Assembly (NCBI GenBank): GCA_023055505.1
Contig: JALIRH010000140.1
Location: forward strand, 310,001-374,000
Direction of reading: 5' to 3'
Source of the DNA: Callipepla californica brunnescens
Lineage: Eukaryota; Chordata; Aves; Galliformes; Odontophoridae
DNA length: 64,000 nt
Shown here: positions 14,801 through 29,230 of the stretch, in pieces
How the letters are laid out: each line of letters opens with the position of its first letter
Numbering within the stretch: position 1 is the first letter of the stretch
Position numbers and translations under genes: made by a program
The notes under the pieces: model-generated
What the model was told of the DNA's origin: nothing
The model's database searches: none
Seen by the model: the letters and a program-made list of their open reading frames with translations, nothing else

Positions 14801-16261
14801 TGATGTGTAAATGTATATATGTCCTTAACTACCACAAACTTTATAACCTTCATAATTTGTTGGAACACAAACAGAGGAGGGTAGTTCCTTTCAATAAATA
14901 TAATGACTTCTTGTATGGGCCCCGCTATTTTTGTTCCCCTCATTTCCTGGCCTGAAATTCAGTGCATTCTGAAAGAGCCATTGTGCCTCTGATGAGAAAG
15001 GGAAATGGGAAATTTAAAGAACTCACAGATAAAGACAGGGATTAGAGTCAAATGCCTGATGCACAATACATTTAAAGAGTATAAGAATTTTAAAATTATA
15101 CTATATATAGTGATAAATAAGAAAGGAGGATCACAATTTGTTATCCAGAAATATCTAAAATGATGTTTTCTCCCTTTTTATGTTAAACTCCATAGTTTTC
15201 AAGCACTTCACATAGGATCATCAACTAACAGAGCAAAGAACACATTACCTTGATAATTCATCTGCCATACTTTATTACAGAAACTAACCATGAGTTACTG
15301 ATTTCCAGTGTGGTCATCATCCATATTAGAGTTCGTGTGAACCATTAAATGAAAAAAAAAATAAATAAAATAACCTGCTGATTTCCACCTCTATTTTTCA
15401 GACTTTACACTTGTTCATGTTTTCCATACCTATGTATCTTTATGTATTTAGTTAGCTAGTTGTTTTAGAAATCAAAATAAAGGAATAAGTAGGCTAGGAG
15501 CTCCACTTAATAAAATGTATATGTTCCACCTACATTTTTGAAAGACAATAAGGATTCTTTTCTCATCTATAGACTTACTCATCCATCTTTTACTTTCTCA
15601 ACCATACACTTACTAGGTCAGCCAGAACATTTTAGTACTGTCTACTTGCTATTATGTTCTCAGTGACACTATCTCCCATTGTGCTTAAACTGGCATTAAG
15701 AAACATACTAGTGGGAATTTCAGTGCTACCCAATATTTTTGCTGCAGAGCACTGTATTAAGCTCTGAGCTGTGAAGCTTTGACTTTTACAGCTGACAAGG
15801 AAGCCTATGTAGTTAATTATTTCTGGTAATTACATACAAAAAACTAAAGTTATACACTGTACATTATGAACAAAAAATGTTGGAACTCGGGCTACTCCAT
15901 CTATCTGCCCCAGAGGAATGCACAGCTTTTTAATCTATTTAAGAGCAGCATTTCTATAAGATCTGCAAGAAACCAAGTTATCTCAGAAGTGGAAAGCAGA
16001 TATTAGTCAGGTAGGAACATAAAAAACTGTAATGTCTCTGACATTTATTTCATGTTCCAAAGCCTGTGGTTTGGAGGGTTCAGAGATAACATCCACTCTA
16101 ATGCAACCAAATTGTTGAATGTTGTAACACAGTAAATGACATAAGAGTTAGCATAGGCATGCAGGACGTGCCAACACTACTTTTTGGTAGGGTGTGGCCT
16201 TGTGGGCATAAGTTATGTTTCAGCAGCAGGCCTGGAAGCTAGTTGACTCATGGATTGATAA
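14801..16261. other. Intron sequence without recognised genes
   Basis: AT-rich sequence between two CR1 copies. No exon, RNA gene or repeat recognised apart from short A-rich stretches near 15350. Confidence 0.45.
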
Positions 16262-16760
16262 CAGAATATCAGAATTGTAGGGGTTGGAAGGGACCTCTAG
16301 AGATCACTGACTCCAACCCCCTGCCAAAGCAGGATCCCTAGACCAGGTTGCACAGGTAGGCACCCTGGCAGGTCTTGAATTCGTCTCCCTCTCTGGACAA
16401 CCTGTTCCAGTGCTCCATCACTGCACTGTGAAGAAGTTCTTATGCACATCTGTGCAGAACTAGGTATGTTGCAGTTTGTGCCATTTCCCCTTGTCCTATC
16501 TCCACATGCCACAGAGAAGCGTCTAGTCTTGTTCTTTTGCGTCCTGCTCCTTAGGTATTTAATGACATGGATCAGATCCCCTCTGAGTCTTCTTTTCTCA
16601 AGGCTGAACAGATCCAGGTCTCTCACCCTTTCCTCATAGGGGATGTGTTCCGTGCCCTTTATCATTTTTGTTGCCCTCCACTAGACACTTTCAAGGAGAT
16701 CCCTGTCTTTTTTGTACCGGGAAGCCCAAAACTGGACATAATACTCCACAATCACTCCCT
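16262..16760 (-). mobile_element. CR1 LINE 3' fragment, antisense
   Basis: Begins 'cagaattgtaggggttggaa' and continues with 'gggacctctagagatcactg', 'gccaaagcaggatccctag', 'gcacaggtaggcaccctggc', 'cactgcactgtgaagaagtt', 'aggctgaacagatccaggtc'. This is the same subfamily as the copies at 29231-29930 (-) and 40300-40680 (+). Minus-strand translation shows an ERVRDLDLFSLEKRRLRGDL segment typical of the CR1 ORF2 C-terminus, with the frame then lost. Confidence 0.9.
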
Positions 16761-17216
16761 TTGGCCATGGTTTTCCCTATTTGATGCTTCTGAGAAACTA
16801 GGACATTGCATGGAAACCTAAATGCACCACTGTGCTTGGAGGAATTTTATAGGAGATATCGCCTCAGGCTTCAACAATTCAAATTCTTAAGTGATTAACA
16901 AATTGGTTGTTAAAACACGCAAGTAATTAATTCTAACCACTCATGGTTATTTTGAAGTTGTGAGCAACTGCACAAACTGCTTTTTCTATCAGTGTAAATG
17001 ACTACTTGAAGTGTAAAGCTACAAATATTTGGAACTCTAAGTAGTAAGAATTAAGTGCTCAAAACTGAGGAAGCACGCATACTAGATGAAGTATGTATAC
17101 AAACACATACGGCTTGCACCCTTGTGAAAAGAAAACAAAACAAAAAACAAAACATGTACAAGAAATACATGCAGTCTAGATAAAACAGTAACAAATAAAC
17201 CATAGATTGACTGAAT
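16761..17216. other. Spacer between CR1 copies, nothing recognised
   Basis: AT-rich intron of about 450 bp with no recognisable element. Confidence 0.4.
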
Positions 17217-17852
17217 CATCAAATCATAGAATGACTTGGGTTGGAAGTGATCTTAAAGACTGCCTAGTTCCAATCCCTCTGACATAGGCAGGGCTGACAC
17301 CCACTCGATCAGACTGCTCAGGGCCCCATAAAACCTGTTCTTGAATACCTCCAGGTATGGGGCACCCACAGTTTCTCCAGACAGCTGATGCCAGTGCCTC
17401 ATTATTCACTGAGTGAAAGATTTGTTCCTAACTTCTAATCTAAACCTCCCCTCACTTAGTTTAAAACCATTCCTCCTTGTAGTATCACTATCTACTTGTG
17501 TAAAGTCAGTCTTCTTCCTGTTCATAAGTGCAATTAAGTACTTTTAGGCCACAATGTGGTCTCCTCTGAGCCTTCTGTTCTCCAGGCTGAACAAGCCCAG
17601 CTCCCTCAGCCTGTCTTCATAAGAGAGGTGCTCCAGGCCTCTGAACATCTTTGTGTGCCCCTCCTCTGGACCTGCTCCAACATTTTGTAGTTCTGGGGGC
17701 CCCTAGTTCAAAAACAATACTCCATGTGGGAGCTCACAACAGCAGCGCAGAGGGACAGTCACCTCCTTTGTCCTGCTGGCCACAGTCTTTTGATGGTGCC
17801 CAGGATATAGGTGGCCTTCTGGGCAGCAAGCACATACCATTGGCTCATGAAG
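17217..17852 (-). mobile_element. CR1 LINE 3' fragment, antisense
   Basis: Begins with the reversed tail 'aaatcatagaatgacttggg' and runs through 'tgagtgaaagatttgttcct', 'agtttaaaaccattcctcct', 'aggctgaacaagcccagctc', 'ggtgctccaggcctctgaac' to 'ctggccttctgggcagcaag'. Much of this is shared nearly word for word with 13709-14330. Truncated at about 17852, 100 bp from the mariner. Confidence 0.9.
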
Positions 17853-17953
17853 ACATATGAAAAAAAAAGAAAATTAACACTATGTAATCATTAAAGATAT
17901 TTAAAAAAATATTTCTTCCTAAAACAAGAAAGGATCTTTTCAACAGAAATGTA

Positions 17954-19242
17954 AGGACTGCTCTGAAAGTCATGCCTCCTATTTTTTTATGATGGTCCAC
18001 AACATCAGAGGTAGATGTTTGTGATATGGTAATAGAGGCTTTCCACCAGTATTCTATTTACTTTTGTTGCCATGTCATAGATAGCAGAGGGGCAGTGTGA
18101 CAAAATGGTGTCTGACATTGAAGCGTACACGACACAAAAGTGTGTTAAGTTCCTCCATGTGGAAGAAACTGCACCCACTGACATTCATCAATGCTTGGTG
18201 AATATTTATGGAGATCAAACAGAGGATGTGAGCACAGTGAGGTGCTGGGTGGTGCATTTCAACAGTGGCAACAGGAACGTGAAAGACAAGTCACATTCCA
18301 GACAGAAATGCACAACCATCACACCATGAAATTCATCTCAATCTGCTCATTCACATGGAGCAGTAGATTACTACCAGGGAACCATGCAGAGAGTGAATAA
18401 AAGCTTCAATACGTTGGAAATGATGACAGCAACATTGTAATACTGCAAAGTTTACATCAGGTGGATCTTATGAACACTCACACAGGAACAGAAAGTAAAC
18501 AACATACAAGTTTATCAGGACCTACTGAACAAATACAAGGCTGAAGGTGATGGTTTCCTGGATCACGTCACTACCAGTGACATGATATGGCACCATCACT
18601 ACAAGCTGGAATCAACATAATCCATGGAGTGGCAACGTGAGTTCCCCATCAAATATAAAGTTCATGATACAGCCCTCAGCAAGTAAAGTGTTGTGTATTG
18701 TCTTTTGGGGTAAGACAGGAGTTATCCTTCTAGATTTCCTGGAAACCTGTACAAACCTTCGACTTTGACCACTACATCACAATGCTGACAGCTCAAATTT
18801 CCAGAGTCAAGCCAGAGAAGAAGATAAGCTTTCTCTTGCAACATGGTAACACCATGCCCCATGTTAATTTCAACACCCTGGAGAATAAACATTGACAATC
18901 TTGGCTGGACTGTCCCACTATATTCACTGCATAGTCCAGACTTGGAACCTTCTGACTTGCATTTGTTTGCGCCAATGAAAGATGGACTGTGTGAACATCT
19001 TCCTATAATGATGCTATCATAGCAGCTATGAAACAGTAAAGTGGGTCATCTCCACCAGTGCAGATTTCTGTAAGCATGGAATCCAAGCTCTTGTTCATCA
19101 CTGGCAAAAAATGCAAAGATAATGGTGGTGACTGTGTTGAAAAAATAGTGTTTTGTAGCTAAGAATTTGCTGTATCAAACAGTTGTAGTATCTGTTGTAG
19201 TCCTCACTGAAATAAATAGGAGGCATTACATTTGGTGCAATC
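17954..19242 (+). mobile_element. Near full-length mariner transposon (Galluhop-like), inactive
   Basis: TA dinucleotides flank the element at 17952-17953 and 19243-19244. The inverted ends share 'gcctcctatt' at the left with 'aataggaggcatta' at the right. The length of 1289 bp is normal for an autonomous mariner. It contains a broken transposase gene (separate entry). The last 40 bp are diverged from the left inverted repeat. The element at 1313-1830 is a shortened relative in opposite orientation. Confidence 0.88.
18105..19140 (+). pseudogene. Mariner transposase pseudogene
   Basis: The transposase would cut and paste its own element by a DD34D mechanism. The start is the ATG at 18105 (MVSDIEAYTTQKCVKFLHV), followed by an N-terminal helix-turn-helix region with DQTEDVSTVRCWVVHF, comparable to the mariner linker 'vs..TV.rWv..F'. 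The open frame ends at 18329, and later pieces lie in other frames. WGKTGVILLDFLE at about 18706-18744 aligns with the first catalytic block, but its Asp is Gly (18709-18711). QHGNTMPH at about 18839-18862 aligns with HDNARPH and again has Gly for the catalytic Asp (18845-18847). HSPDLEPSDLHLF at 18930-18968 keeps the third Asp (18939-18941). The spacing of the last two is close to the family's 34 residues, allowing for an indel. The gene is dead by frameshifts, stops and two lost catalytic residues. Confidence 0.85.
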
Positions 19243-19244
19243 TA

Positions 19245-20437
19245 CATAAAAATCTGATAAACGTGGCAAGTAGTCCTGCATAAATTAGATTTTCCTACAA
19301 TTACTACTAAACAGATATCCAAGGATGGAATAGGAACAAAAAATGTATCTTAGAGAAGTTCCTGATTGAATTTTCTTATATATTTTTTGAACATTCAATC
19401 ACTTTTACTGGATTTCCTTTCCCTTCTGCCACAAACGTCTCCAGAATTACAACACACTGTGTTCTATATGCCACTTTACCCCAAAATAGTAATGATAATT
19501 CAAGGGACAAATAATAGTTTATTGCATAACATACTCAACCTTTAAAAGTGATCTGGACGCTGAATTGAAATTATCAGAATTGATAATTCAACTTCAGTTA
19601 ATACTGATAAATCTTTGTGTGAAAGATCATTTTATTACATTACTGTTGTAACAGAACTGATAAAAACAGCTGTGAATTAAAATACAGGTGTTTTTTTTTT
19701 TTTCTTGCTATGTCACTTGTAGTCATTTCCTTACCCTTTATCACATGCAACAGAACAGATGCAATTAAAAAGTTAACATTTTATAAATTCTCACTGAATG
19801 ACATATTGTCATTTCAAGTCACATTTTGTAAGGCTTATCAATTAAAGAAAATTGCAGCTTTAGACAGTTCAAAATGAACCATGGGCACAAATTATTTAGT
19901 ATGGCTCATTAAAAATATCACTGAAACAGTTCCTCATACAATTCTTTGTTTAATGGCATTTTTCTGTAGCTCATCTGTGAAAAAGTAAGAAATTGTACCT
20001 CATAATAAAATTCTTCAGTACAGAAAGAACTGCTATGAAATAATCATAATTGATTACTTTCACAGATATAAGATTGGATATTTGAAATATGGTAAATATG
20101 ATGGGGTAGTTAAATTACTTTTAGGAATAAGACTTTAACATTACAATTTTAAAATGCCTTGCTGATGAAAATCTAGAAACAAGCAATAGTACACCAATGC
20201 CAAGTTTAAAAATAAATCTAAGCATGTCATTGCCAACTGTCAAGCTGCTGAACAGACAGATCTATAAAGACAAAAATCATGGGTAAGTGTTAAAATGGCA
20301 TAGCGCTTCACATTCATCAGACAACTCACTGATCTTACCTAACTCTAATCTCAGTCAGCCAACTCTTTAACCATCAAAAGATACAGCTCCACTTGTTTGT
20401 ATCCTATCACACTTTAGTCTTCTATAGACCTTATTTG
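19245..20437. other. Intron sequence without recognised genes
   Basis: AT-rich, with a 13-T run near 19691-19703. No exon or interspersed repeat recognised. Confidence 0.45.
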
Positions 20438-20712
20438 ATAATGACAGGACAAGGAGGATTGCTTCTAAACTTAAAAAGGGGAGACCTCAGTTAGATGTTA
20501 GGAAGAAATTATTGATTCAGAGCATGGTGAAGCACTGGAACAGCCTTCTCACAGGAGCTTTGGATCCTTCATCCCTTGAGTTATTCAAGGCCAGGCTAGA
20601 TGAAGCCCCGGGCAGCCTGATCTAGTGCATGGCAAGCATGCCCATAGCAGAGATGTTGCAAGTAGGTCTTCAAGACCCCTTCCAACTGAAGGCATTCTAT
20701 GATTCCATGGTT
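20438..20712 (+). mobile_element. CR1 LINE 3' fragment
   Basis: 'aatgacaggacaaggagg', 'aggaagaaattattgattc', 'gaagcactggaacag', 'ttcaaggccaggctagatga', 'agaccccttccaactgaagg' and 'cattctatgattccatgg' are the CR1 3' landmarks, ending in the tail. Severely 5'-truncated. Confidence 0.9.
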
Positions 20713-23389
20713 TACTTTGGTTAGTTAGAAGCCAAACACTGTCATTTTTTTCTGTGTTTTAAAAACTGGAAACATGTCAAAAGATTGTTTTTGCTTTTCT
20801 ATATATAATCCAGATGTATTGTAGCACAGATGAGTGTCTTCAACAGCTTGTCTCTCTTTCACAATTTCTTTGTTTGCAGTTGGTCACCTTAAAATTAATT
20901 ATATTATCTTTAACCCATGCATCAAAGATCAATTTGCTTTCTCTCTGGTGTTTTCAAAGGAACCTTCAAAATAATTTGGATTTATTTTCACATATAATCG
21001 GATTTTGTTAAAATTGCAGAAATTATCATGGTTAGCTACTTTCTAACCTGGCAGAAGAGTTCAGTTACTAACTGATAATATGTGCTTGAACAAACAGAAT
21101 CCAAACCGCAACTGTGCTACAATTATCTTGCAAAACACATGGTTTTAAAAAGGGAAAGCAAACTTAAGATTTTTGACAGTTAATCATCAATTTCTCTGCT
21201 TGTTGTATCAGACTCTGAATTTACCTAATTAAGTTAATGAAAAAATAATAATTGAACAGGTAGGAAATGATAATCATAAACTAGATCCTAGAGTGAGAAC
21301 TGTATCATTAATGTGTTTTATCAATGACTGGAAACATAGATAATTGTATCCTGATTTTTTTCTCTTCTCCTCCTTAGATTTATAAAAATCATAGAATATA
21401 CAAATAGAAATCAAATCATAGAAAATACAAAAACATGGAAGAATTACTTGCTACATTATGAGTACGAACACCATGATGAACTTCAATTTCTCTTTGATAC
21501 GTGTTTAAAATTATCAGTTCTAAATTTCTGTATTCAATTTTCTAATTCTACTCTTAATCACAAACTCTTCTTCTCTTCCTTGATCTATTCTAATATCTTC
21601 GTTATACATTACTCACTAATCATTACTCCAATAACTGATTTAAATCAGAAGCCTAACTATTACTTGAGCCTTGTGTACATTTCTGACATGTAATTTCCAT
21701 TCCTTGTCTTTTTTATTCTTATGAAACATGTAGTGAAACATATTACATGCTCTTCTTCTTGTAGCTATTTTCTTTGTGTGAAAAAGCTTACAATTAAAAT
21801 GTCACTAATCCAATTTGTATTCCTAATGTTAGCTTTGTAAAAATGAAGACTCATACAACTATAATCAACAAGGGATTCTCAAAATTACTGAGAATTCAGA
21901 ACCTAATTATATAAAGATCTTATTAGAAGTAGCCACATATCATAAAGTAGATATTAGTGTAATTATTGCCAAGAACAAAATTGATTTTCAAAATATTTAT
22001 GTGGGTCACTGCATGACACACCTTGTCAATTTTTTAAGACAACAGATTTGCAAGCCATTTTTACTTCCCAGAAGTTCTTGGTAAAATTACTGGTTAACTT
22101 CTAATAAAAACTCATTCACATTGCTCTAATAACTGCTTCACCTTTGTCCTTTTGACTTTTATTTTTGTTTTTTTCCTATCTTTTTCAGTTTGGAAATTGC
22201 CCTAATTGTACACACAAAAATCATTTATTGAGAGAATACAGAAAAAAAACCAACCAAACAAACAAACAACAAAAAATACAGAAAATATTTTAACACACAA
22301 ATAATCTAAAATTTCTAAAAAATGATACTGGCTAAATCATTCTGATCTCTGATCAGAATACATTATAGGCCATCACAGTGCAGTTCTGTCTCATTACTCT
22401 CTGCAGGGCTATGCTGAGTCGAAGCCAGAAAGCAATATTATGGATACAAGAATGAATGCTGTATCTATCTTCCTTGGAGTCAGTAATTCACTGTAATTTT
22501 TTCTAGTAGAAACAGCATATGTTCAGTTAGGCAATGTATAAATTACTTGACACCAGCTTCTTAATGTTTCTTAAAATATTAAGCAACAGAATTGCAGAAA
22601 ATAGTAATTTACCAGCATTAGTTAAACATGCAACAGAGAATAAGTACAGCATTATTTTTTTTAATATATAAAAAAAATGTAGCTTTGATTTTAATCTACT
22701 ATATTGTCATGCATGGATGCCATGGAGTGAGTCTATGATTTTTGGCAAAATGTGTTTTCATGAAAATTCCTTGAATAAAATGGTAGCATTCTTTTCAAGA
22801 AGAGTAGAGAAAGGACTGCCCCTTTCTATGTCTGTATGTTCAAGACTGATAAAACAAAATAAGGAATGCCCAAAGTCCATAATAAAATTCCCATCCCACA
22901 TGAACTGAAAACTATCCAGGTAATGTTCCTATGCAAAGAAAGCAATTGTTAAGAAATCAACTGTTAAATAACTACTGTGCTATGATTTTCATTTCTTGGT
23001 AGAGGACACAAAAAAAGTCTTTCCTTTCATAGAAGTTCTATACTGGCTGTAGAACCCATTTGAGGTTTTTATTACCAAGTTAAAATCATTTTTTTTTCCA
23101 CGCTACCTTTCTCTAGAAGGGTAAAGACATATTTTGGATCAGGCAAATGAAAGGTTTTTAAAAAAAATGTTTTCTTGCAACATTCAAAGCACTGATAAAA
23201 ACAATCTTTGTTGCATACAGATTGAAATTGAATACAAGCAGCAGACATGACTCAAAATTGTTTATTTAACAGTTATTAACTCTTGGACTTTCTTTTTAGC
23301 AAATATGTTTATAAAATATTTATTTGTTGTGAGGAACTATATTATTAGCCAATTCAGTCACAAAACATATTATTACAGAAGGCAACTGC
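20713..23389. other. Intron sequence without recognised genes
   Basis: AT-rich sequence with an AACA/CAAA simple repeat at about 22243-22275. No exon or interspersed repeat recognised; short open frames look random. Confidence 0.45.
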
Positions 23390-25100
23390 TATCTTTTGTT
23401 GCTCAACCACTTACCTACCAGTAATATTGCCAAGGGAGAATTTGAGCAGTAAAAGTTGTTGATATGGCTCTGGGATAAAGCTGATAGGCACAGAAGCCCA
23501 CAGGAGTTCTTGATGCAAGGGGAAATCTCATGCAAGAGTGTCATATTCCTCCAGAATACTTGACCAAGCAACTTGCTCAGCAACAGGGCTTTGAGTTATT
23601 TGACTATAGGATCTTCTTCAAGGAACACAGTCTACAGGAGAGATATAAGCTCTGCCTGGCAAAATAGTGAGGGAGCTCAAACTAAGTTTATCATGGATAC
23701 AGATCAAAACCTACCCATAAATGGAGAAAAGGCCCAGAGAATCCCGCGTGGGACAGGGCAAAGTTAGTCTATTTCTCTCCTCCTCAGAAAGCAACAGGAC
23801 TGGAAGCTCATCTCATGTGCCTGTGCACAGAAATTTGCTACATGGGAAGGAAGCACACTAGACAAACTGAACACAAAACTGTGGTGTCACTGAGATTACA
23901 GAGAGTTAGTAGGAAAGCTCACCTGACTGGAGTGCTTCAATGGATGGACAAAGGCTTTTAGGAAAAGTGGAAAGAAAAGGAGAACCTGTACCCTATGCAA
24001 AGTGAGACCTTGAATAAACAGAGGTTTTCTGTACAGAGAGGGAAAAGCCAAAAGGGAAGTCACTATGTTGAATGTCCACTACAGACATGAAATATCAATA
24101 AGATCAAGAAGAAATGATTTTTTTTTTTTTTAATTACTGAGCTTCTCAATCACATATTCAGGTTCTTACTGGAGACTTTAATCACCTCAACATCTCTGTG
24201 GATATTATCACAGCAAATGGCCAGCAATTCACTAGATTCCTGAGTTCACTGGGAAGAATTTTCTTTTTAATGCAGGTGTTTGACAAAGCAATTAGGTGTA
24301 GAAACAAAGAACAACTGAAATAAGTGATACTCAACTCCAGCTGCAGTTCTAATAACTACAAGTTGAAGATCCTGAGAGGTGTGAGGAAGGCAAGTAGTAT
24401 TATAAACTCCTTGGAGTTCAGCAGAACAGATTTTAACTTGTCTGTGAAGTGGTAGACAGGCTCTCATGGGATAATGCCTCTATGAGCTAGAGGGCCCAGG
24501 AGAGCTTGTCTGACTTCAAGGGCAGCTTCCTCAAAGCTCAAGAGTGATCTATCTCTTTCTGTACATAAATGAGAAGTCACTGAAGGAGGCTGCTTAGGGC
24601 TGAACAGGGAATTCCTCACCGAGGTACTTCATCTCAAATGCAAAATAGTAGCATATAAAAGGTGAAAGAAGGGACAAGCAACTCAAAAGGAACAAAGAAG
24701 TATTCTTTAGAAATACAGAGATAAAAGGAGAAAGATCAAACTTAGAAGGAATGAAACTGGTGAGGAATGTGAAGAGTAGGCACTGTAGAAACCATTCTAT
24801 ATGTATTTCAACTTCAACAGGAAACCAAAATACATGATGGCTCGCTGTTCAGTGAAGTAGATAACCTTGTGTCCATTTTGCCTCTTGTCATTAGCAAAGG
24901 CTGCACTCAGGCTTCCAAATTCACAATAAAACAAAGAAGCTTTGGGGAGAAAACTAGTAACCGGAACAGCAGGAACAATTTAGGGGCACTAGAAATAAAT
25001 GGGATGTGTGCAAGCTCAAGCTGCTTAACATCTAGGGATTCTTGGTTTGCCACAGTATACAGCTGTTCTTTAACATCTTCCAAAAGCAGTGAAGATCAGA
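23390..25100 (+). mobile_element. Old CR1-like LINE, ORF1/ORF2 endonuclease and linker region
   Basis: This is the 5' half of a CR1-type LINE, rare among bird copies because most are 5'-truncated. The plus strand carries, in order, DYRIFFKEHSLQERYKL (end of the upstream open frame), the 'gaagcaacaggactggaag' block at about 23790, 'cacctgactggagtgcttca' (endonuclease), TGDFNHLNISVDI at about 24172 (endonuclease GDFN motif), and AQESLSDFKGSFLKAQE at about 24500 (linker between endonuclease and RT). Stops and frameshifts are frequent. Identity beyond 24600 is weak and boundaries are approximate. Assignment rests on remembered CR1 protein patterns. Confidence 0.7.
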
Positions 25101-25239
25101 AGTGATTCACAATGACATTTTCAATAAAGACAAGAACAGTTCTAGCAACTGCAGATCTCTCAAACTCACATCAGATTGCCATGTGATTATGAAGAATGCC
25201 TTTATGAAAATCCTTCCATGAAGCACAAGCAGGTGATTG

Positions 25240-25680
25240 CGTAAAGACATCATTTGCCACTGCAAAACTTCACAAGAACGAACGTCAGGTTACGGAATTG
25301 TTGGACGAGATCTCCTTGGAAGAAGTCCTTAGAGGTAAAGGAGTGGAGCAAAGCTGACTACCCTTTAAGGATGGTTTTCTGGGAGTACAAGAACTCTCCA
25401 ACCTTCAGAATAAGGCAGAGGAGACAGGAAAGTAGTACAGCTTGGCAAGGACCTACCGGTAAAACTGAGGGAAAATAAGAGCTTTAATAGGCACTAGAAA
25501 CATTGATGTATCACCAGGAAAGAAAACAAGAATGCTATCTGGACTTGCAGAGATGGCATTAAGAAAGCTAAGGCACAGACATAACTGAACTTGAAGGGAT
25601 TCTTCAGCTGCACAGATCAGAAGAGATAAGCAAAAGAGATTGTACCTCCTCTGTTAAATGAGAGGAGAACTGGCTACAGA
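25240..25680 (+). mobile_element. Second CR1-like LINE fragment, endonuclease-RT linker
   Basis: On the plus strand ERQVTELLDEISLEEVLRGK and LPFKDGFLGVQELSN (about 25278-25400) read like the CR1 ORF2 linker, followed by degraded LAEMALRKLRHRHN. The same linker region is already represented at about 24460-24560, so this is a separate copy or a rearranged duplicate. It stops where the LTR begins at 25681. Confidence 0.6.
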
Positions 25681-26219
25681 TGCATTGTGGTTAAACCTGG
25701 AAAGCAGTTGAGCATCATACAGCCATTCACACACCCACCCACCATGGGTAGAGAATCAGGAAAAAGGTTAAATTCAGGTGTTGAGATTTATCATGGACTG
25801 AAAAAGAAGGGAAAATAATAACAATAATAATGATAAAAGAATACACAAAACAAGTGATGCAAAATGAAACTACTCAGCAAGTGCTGAATGATGCCAGTCA
25901 CATCCTGCCCCTCCCATACTCTAGCCAGTTTCCCCAGTTATACTGTTGAGCATTATGACATATGGTATGAGACATCTCACTGGCCAGTTTATGTCATTTG
26001 TTCTGGTTCTGTCCCCTTCCTACTATTTTTGGTCCCCTAGCTCCTTGCTGGCAAGGCAGTATGAGAAGCTGAAACATCCTTGACTTGACTACTATTGTAA
26101 ATACTGTTCTGCAACAGCTAAAATGTCAGTGTGCTATAAACGTTATCCTCATCCTAAATCCAAAACACAGCACCGTATCACCTACTAGGAAGAAAATCTC
26201 TCATGAAAAAAACAGGAGA
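25681..26219 (-). mobile_element. Solo LTR of an avian endogenous retrovirus, degraded
   Basis: The sequence follows a widespread bird LTR that I recognise. On the plus strand: 'attgtggttaaacctgg' near the left end, an 'aataataacaataataatga' stretch, 'acaaaacaagtgatgcaaaa', 'gagcattatgacatatggta', 'ggccagtttatgtcattt', 'aaatccaaaacacagcac' and 'cctactaggaagaaaatct' near the right end. The LTR itself is oriented on the minus strand (start at the right, near 26219). The TATA region is decayed ('agttatactg' where the family has a TATATAAACT-like box). No internal retroviral genes flank it, so it is a solo LTR. I see no clear target duplication, so ends are approximate. Class is uncertain (possibly ERVL). 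Confidence 0.75.
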
Positions 26220-26325
26220 GTTAAAAAACAAACAAATAAACAGACAAACAACCTAATTAGAAATAAATTTACTTCATCTGCTGTTTTAAAGGGTTCTTGA
26301 TATTTTAAAGATATTTAATGTCTCA

Positions 26326-29230
<2,905 letters not shown>

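Noticed and set aside
16442..16821. Plus-strand open frames across the CR1 at 16.4-16.8 kb
   Set aside because: Antisense readings of a CR1 3' fragment, not genes.
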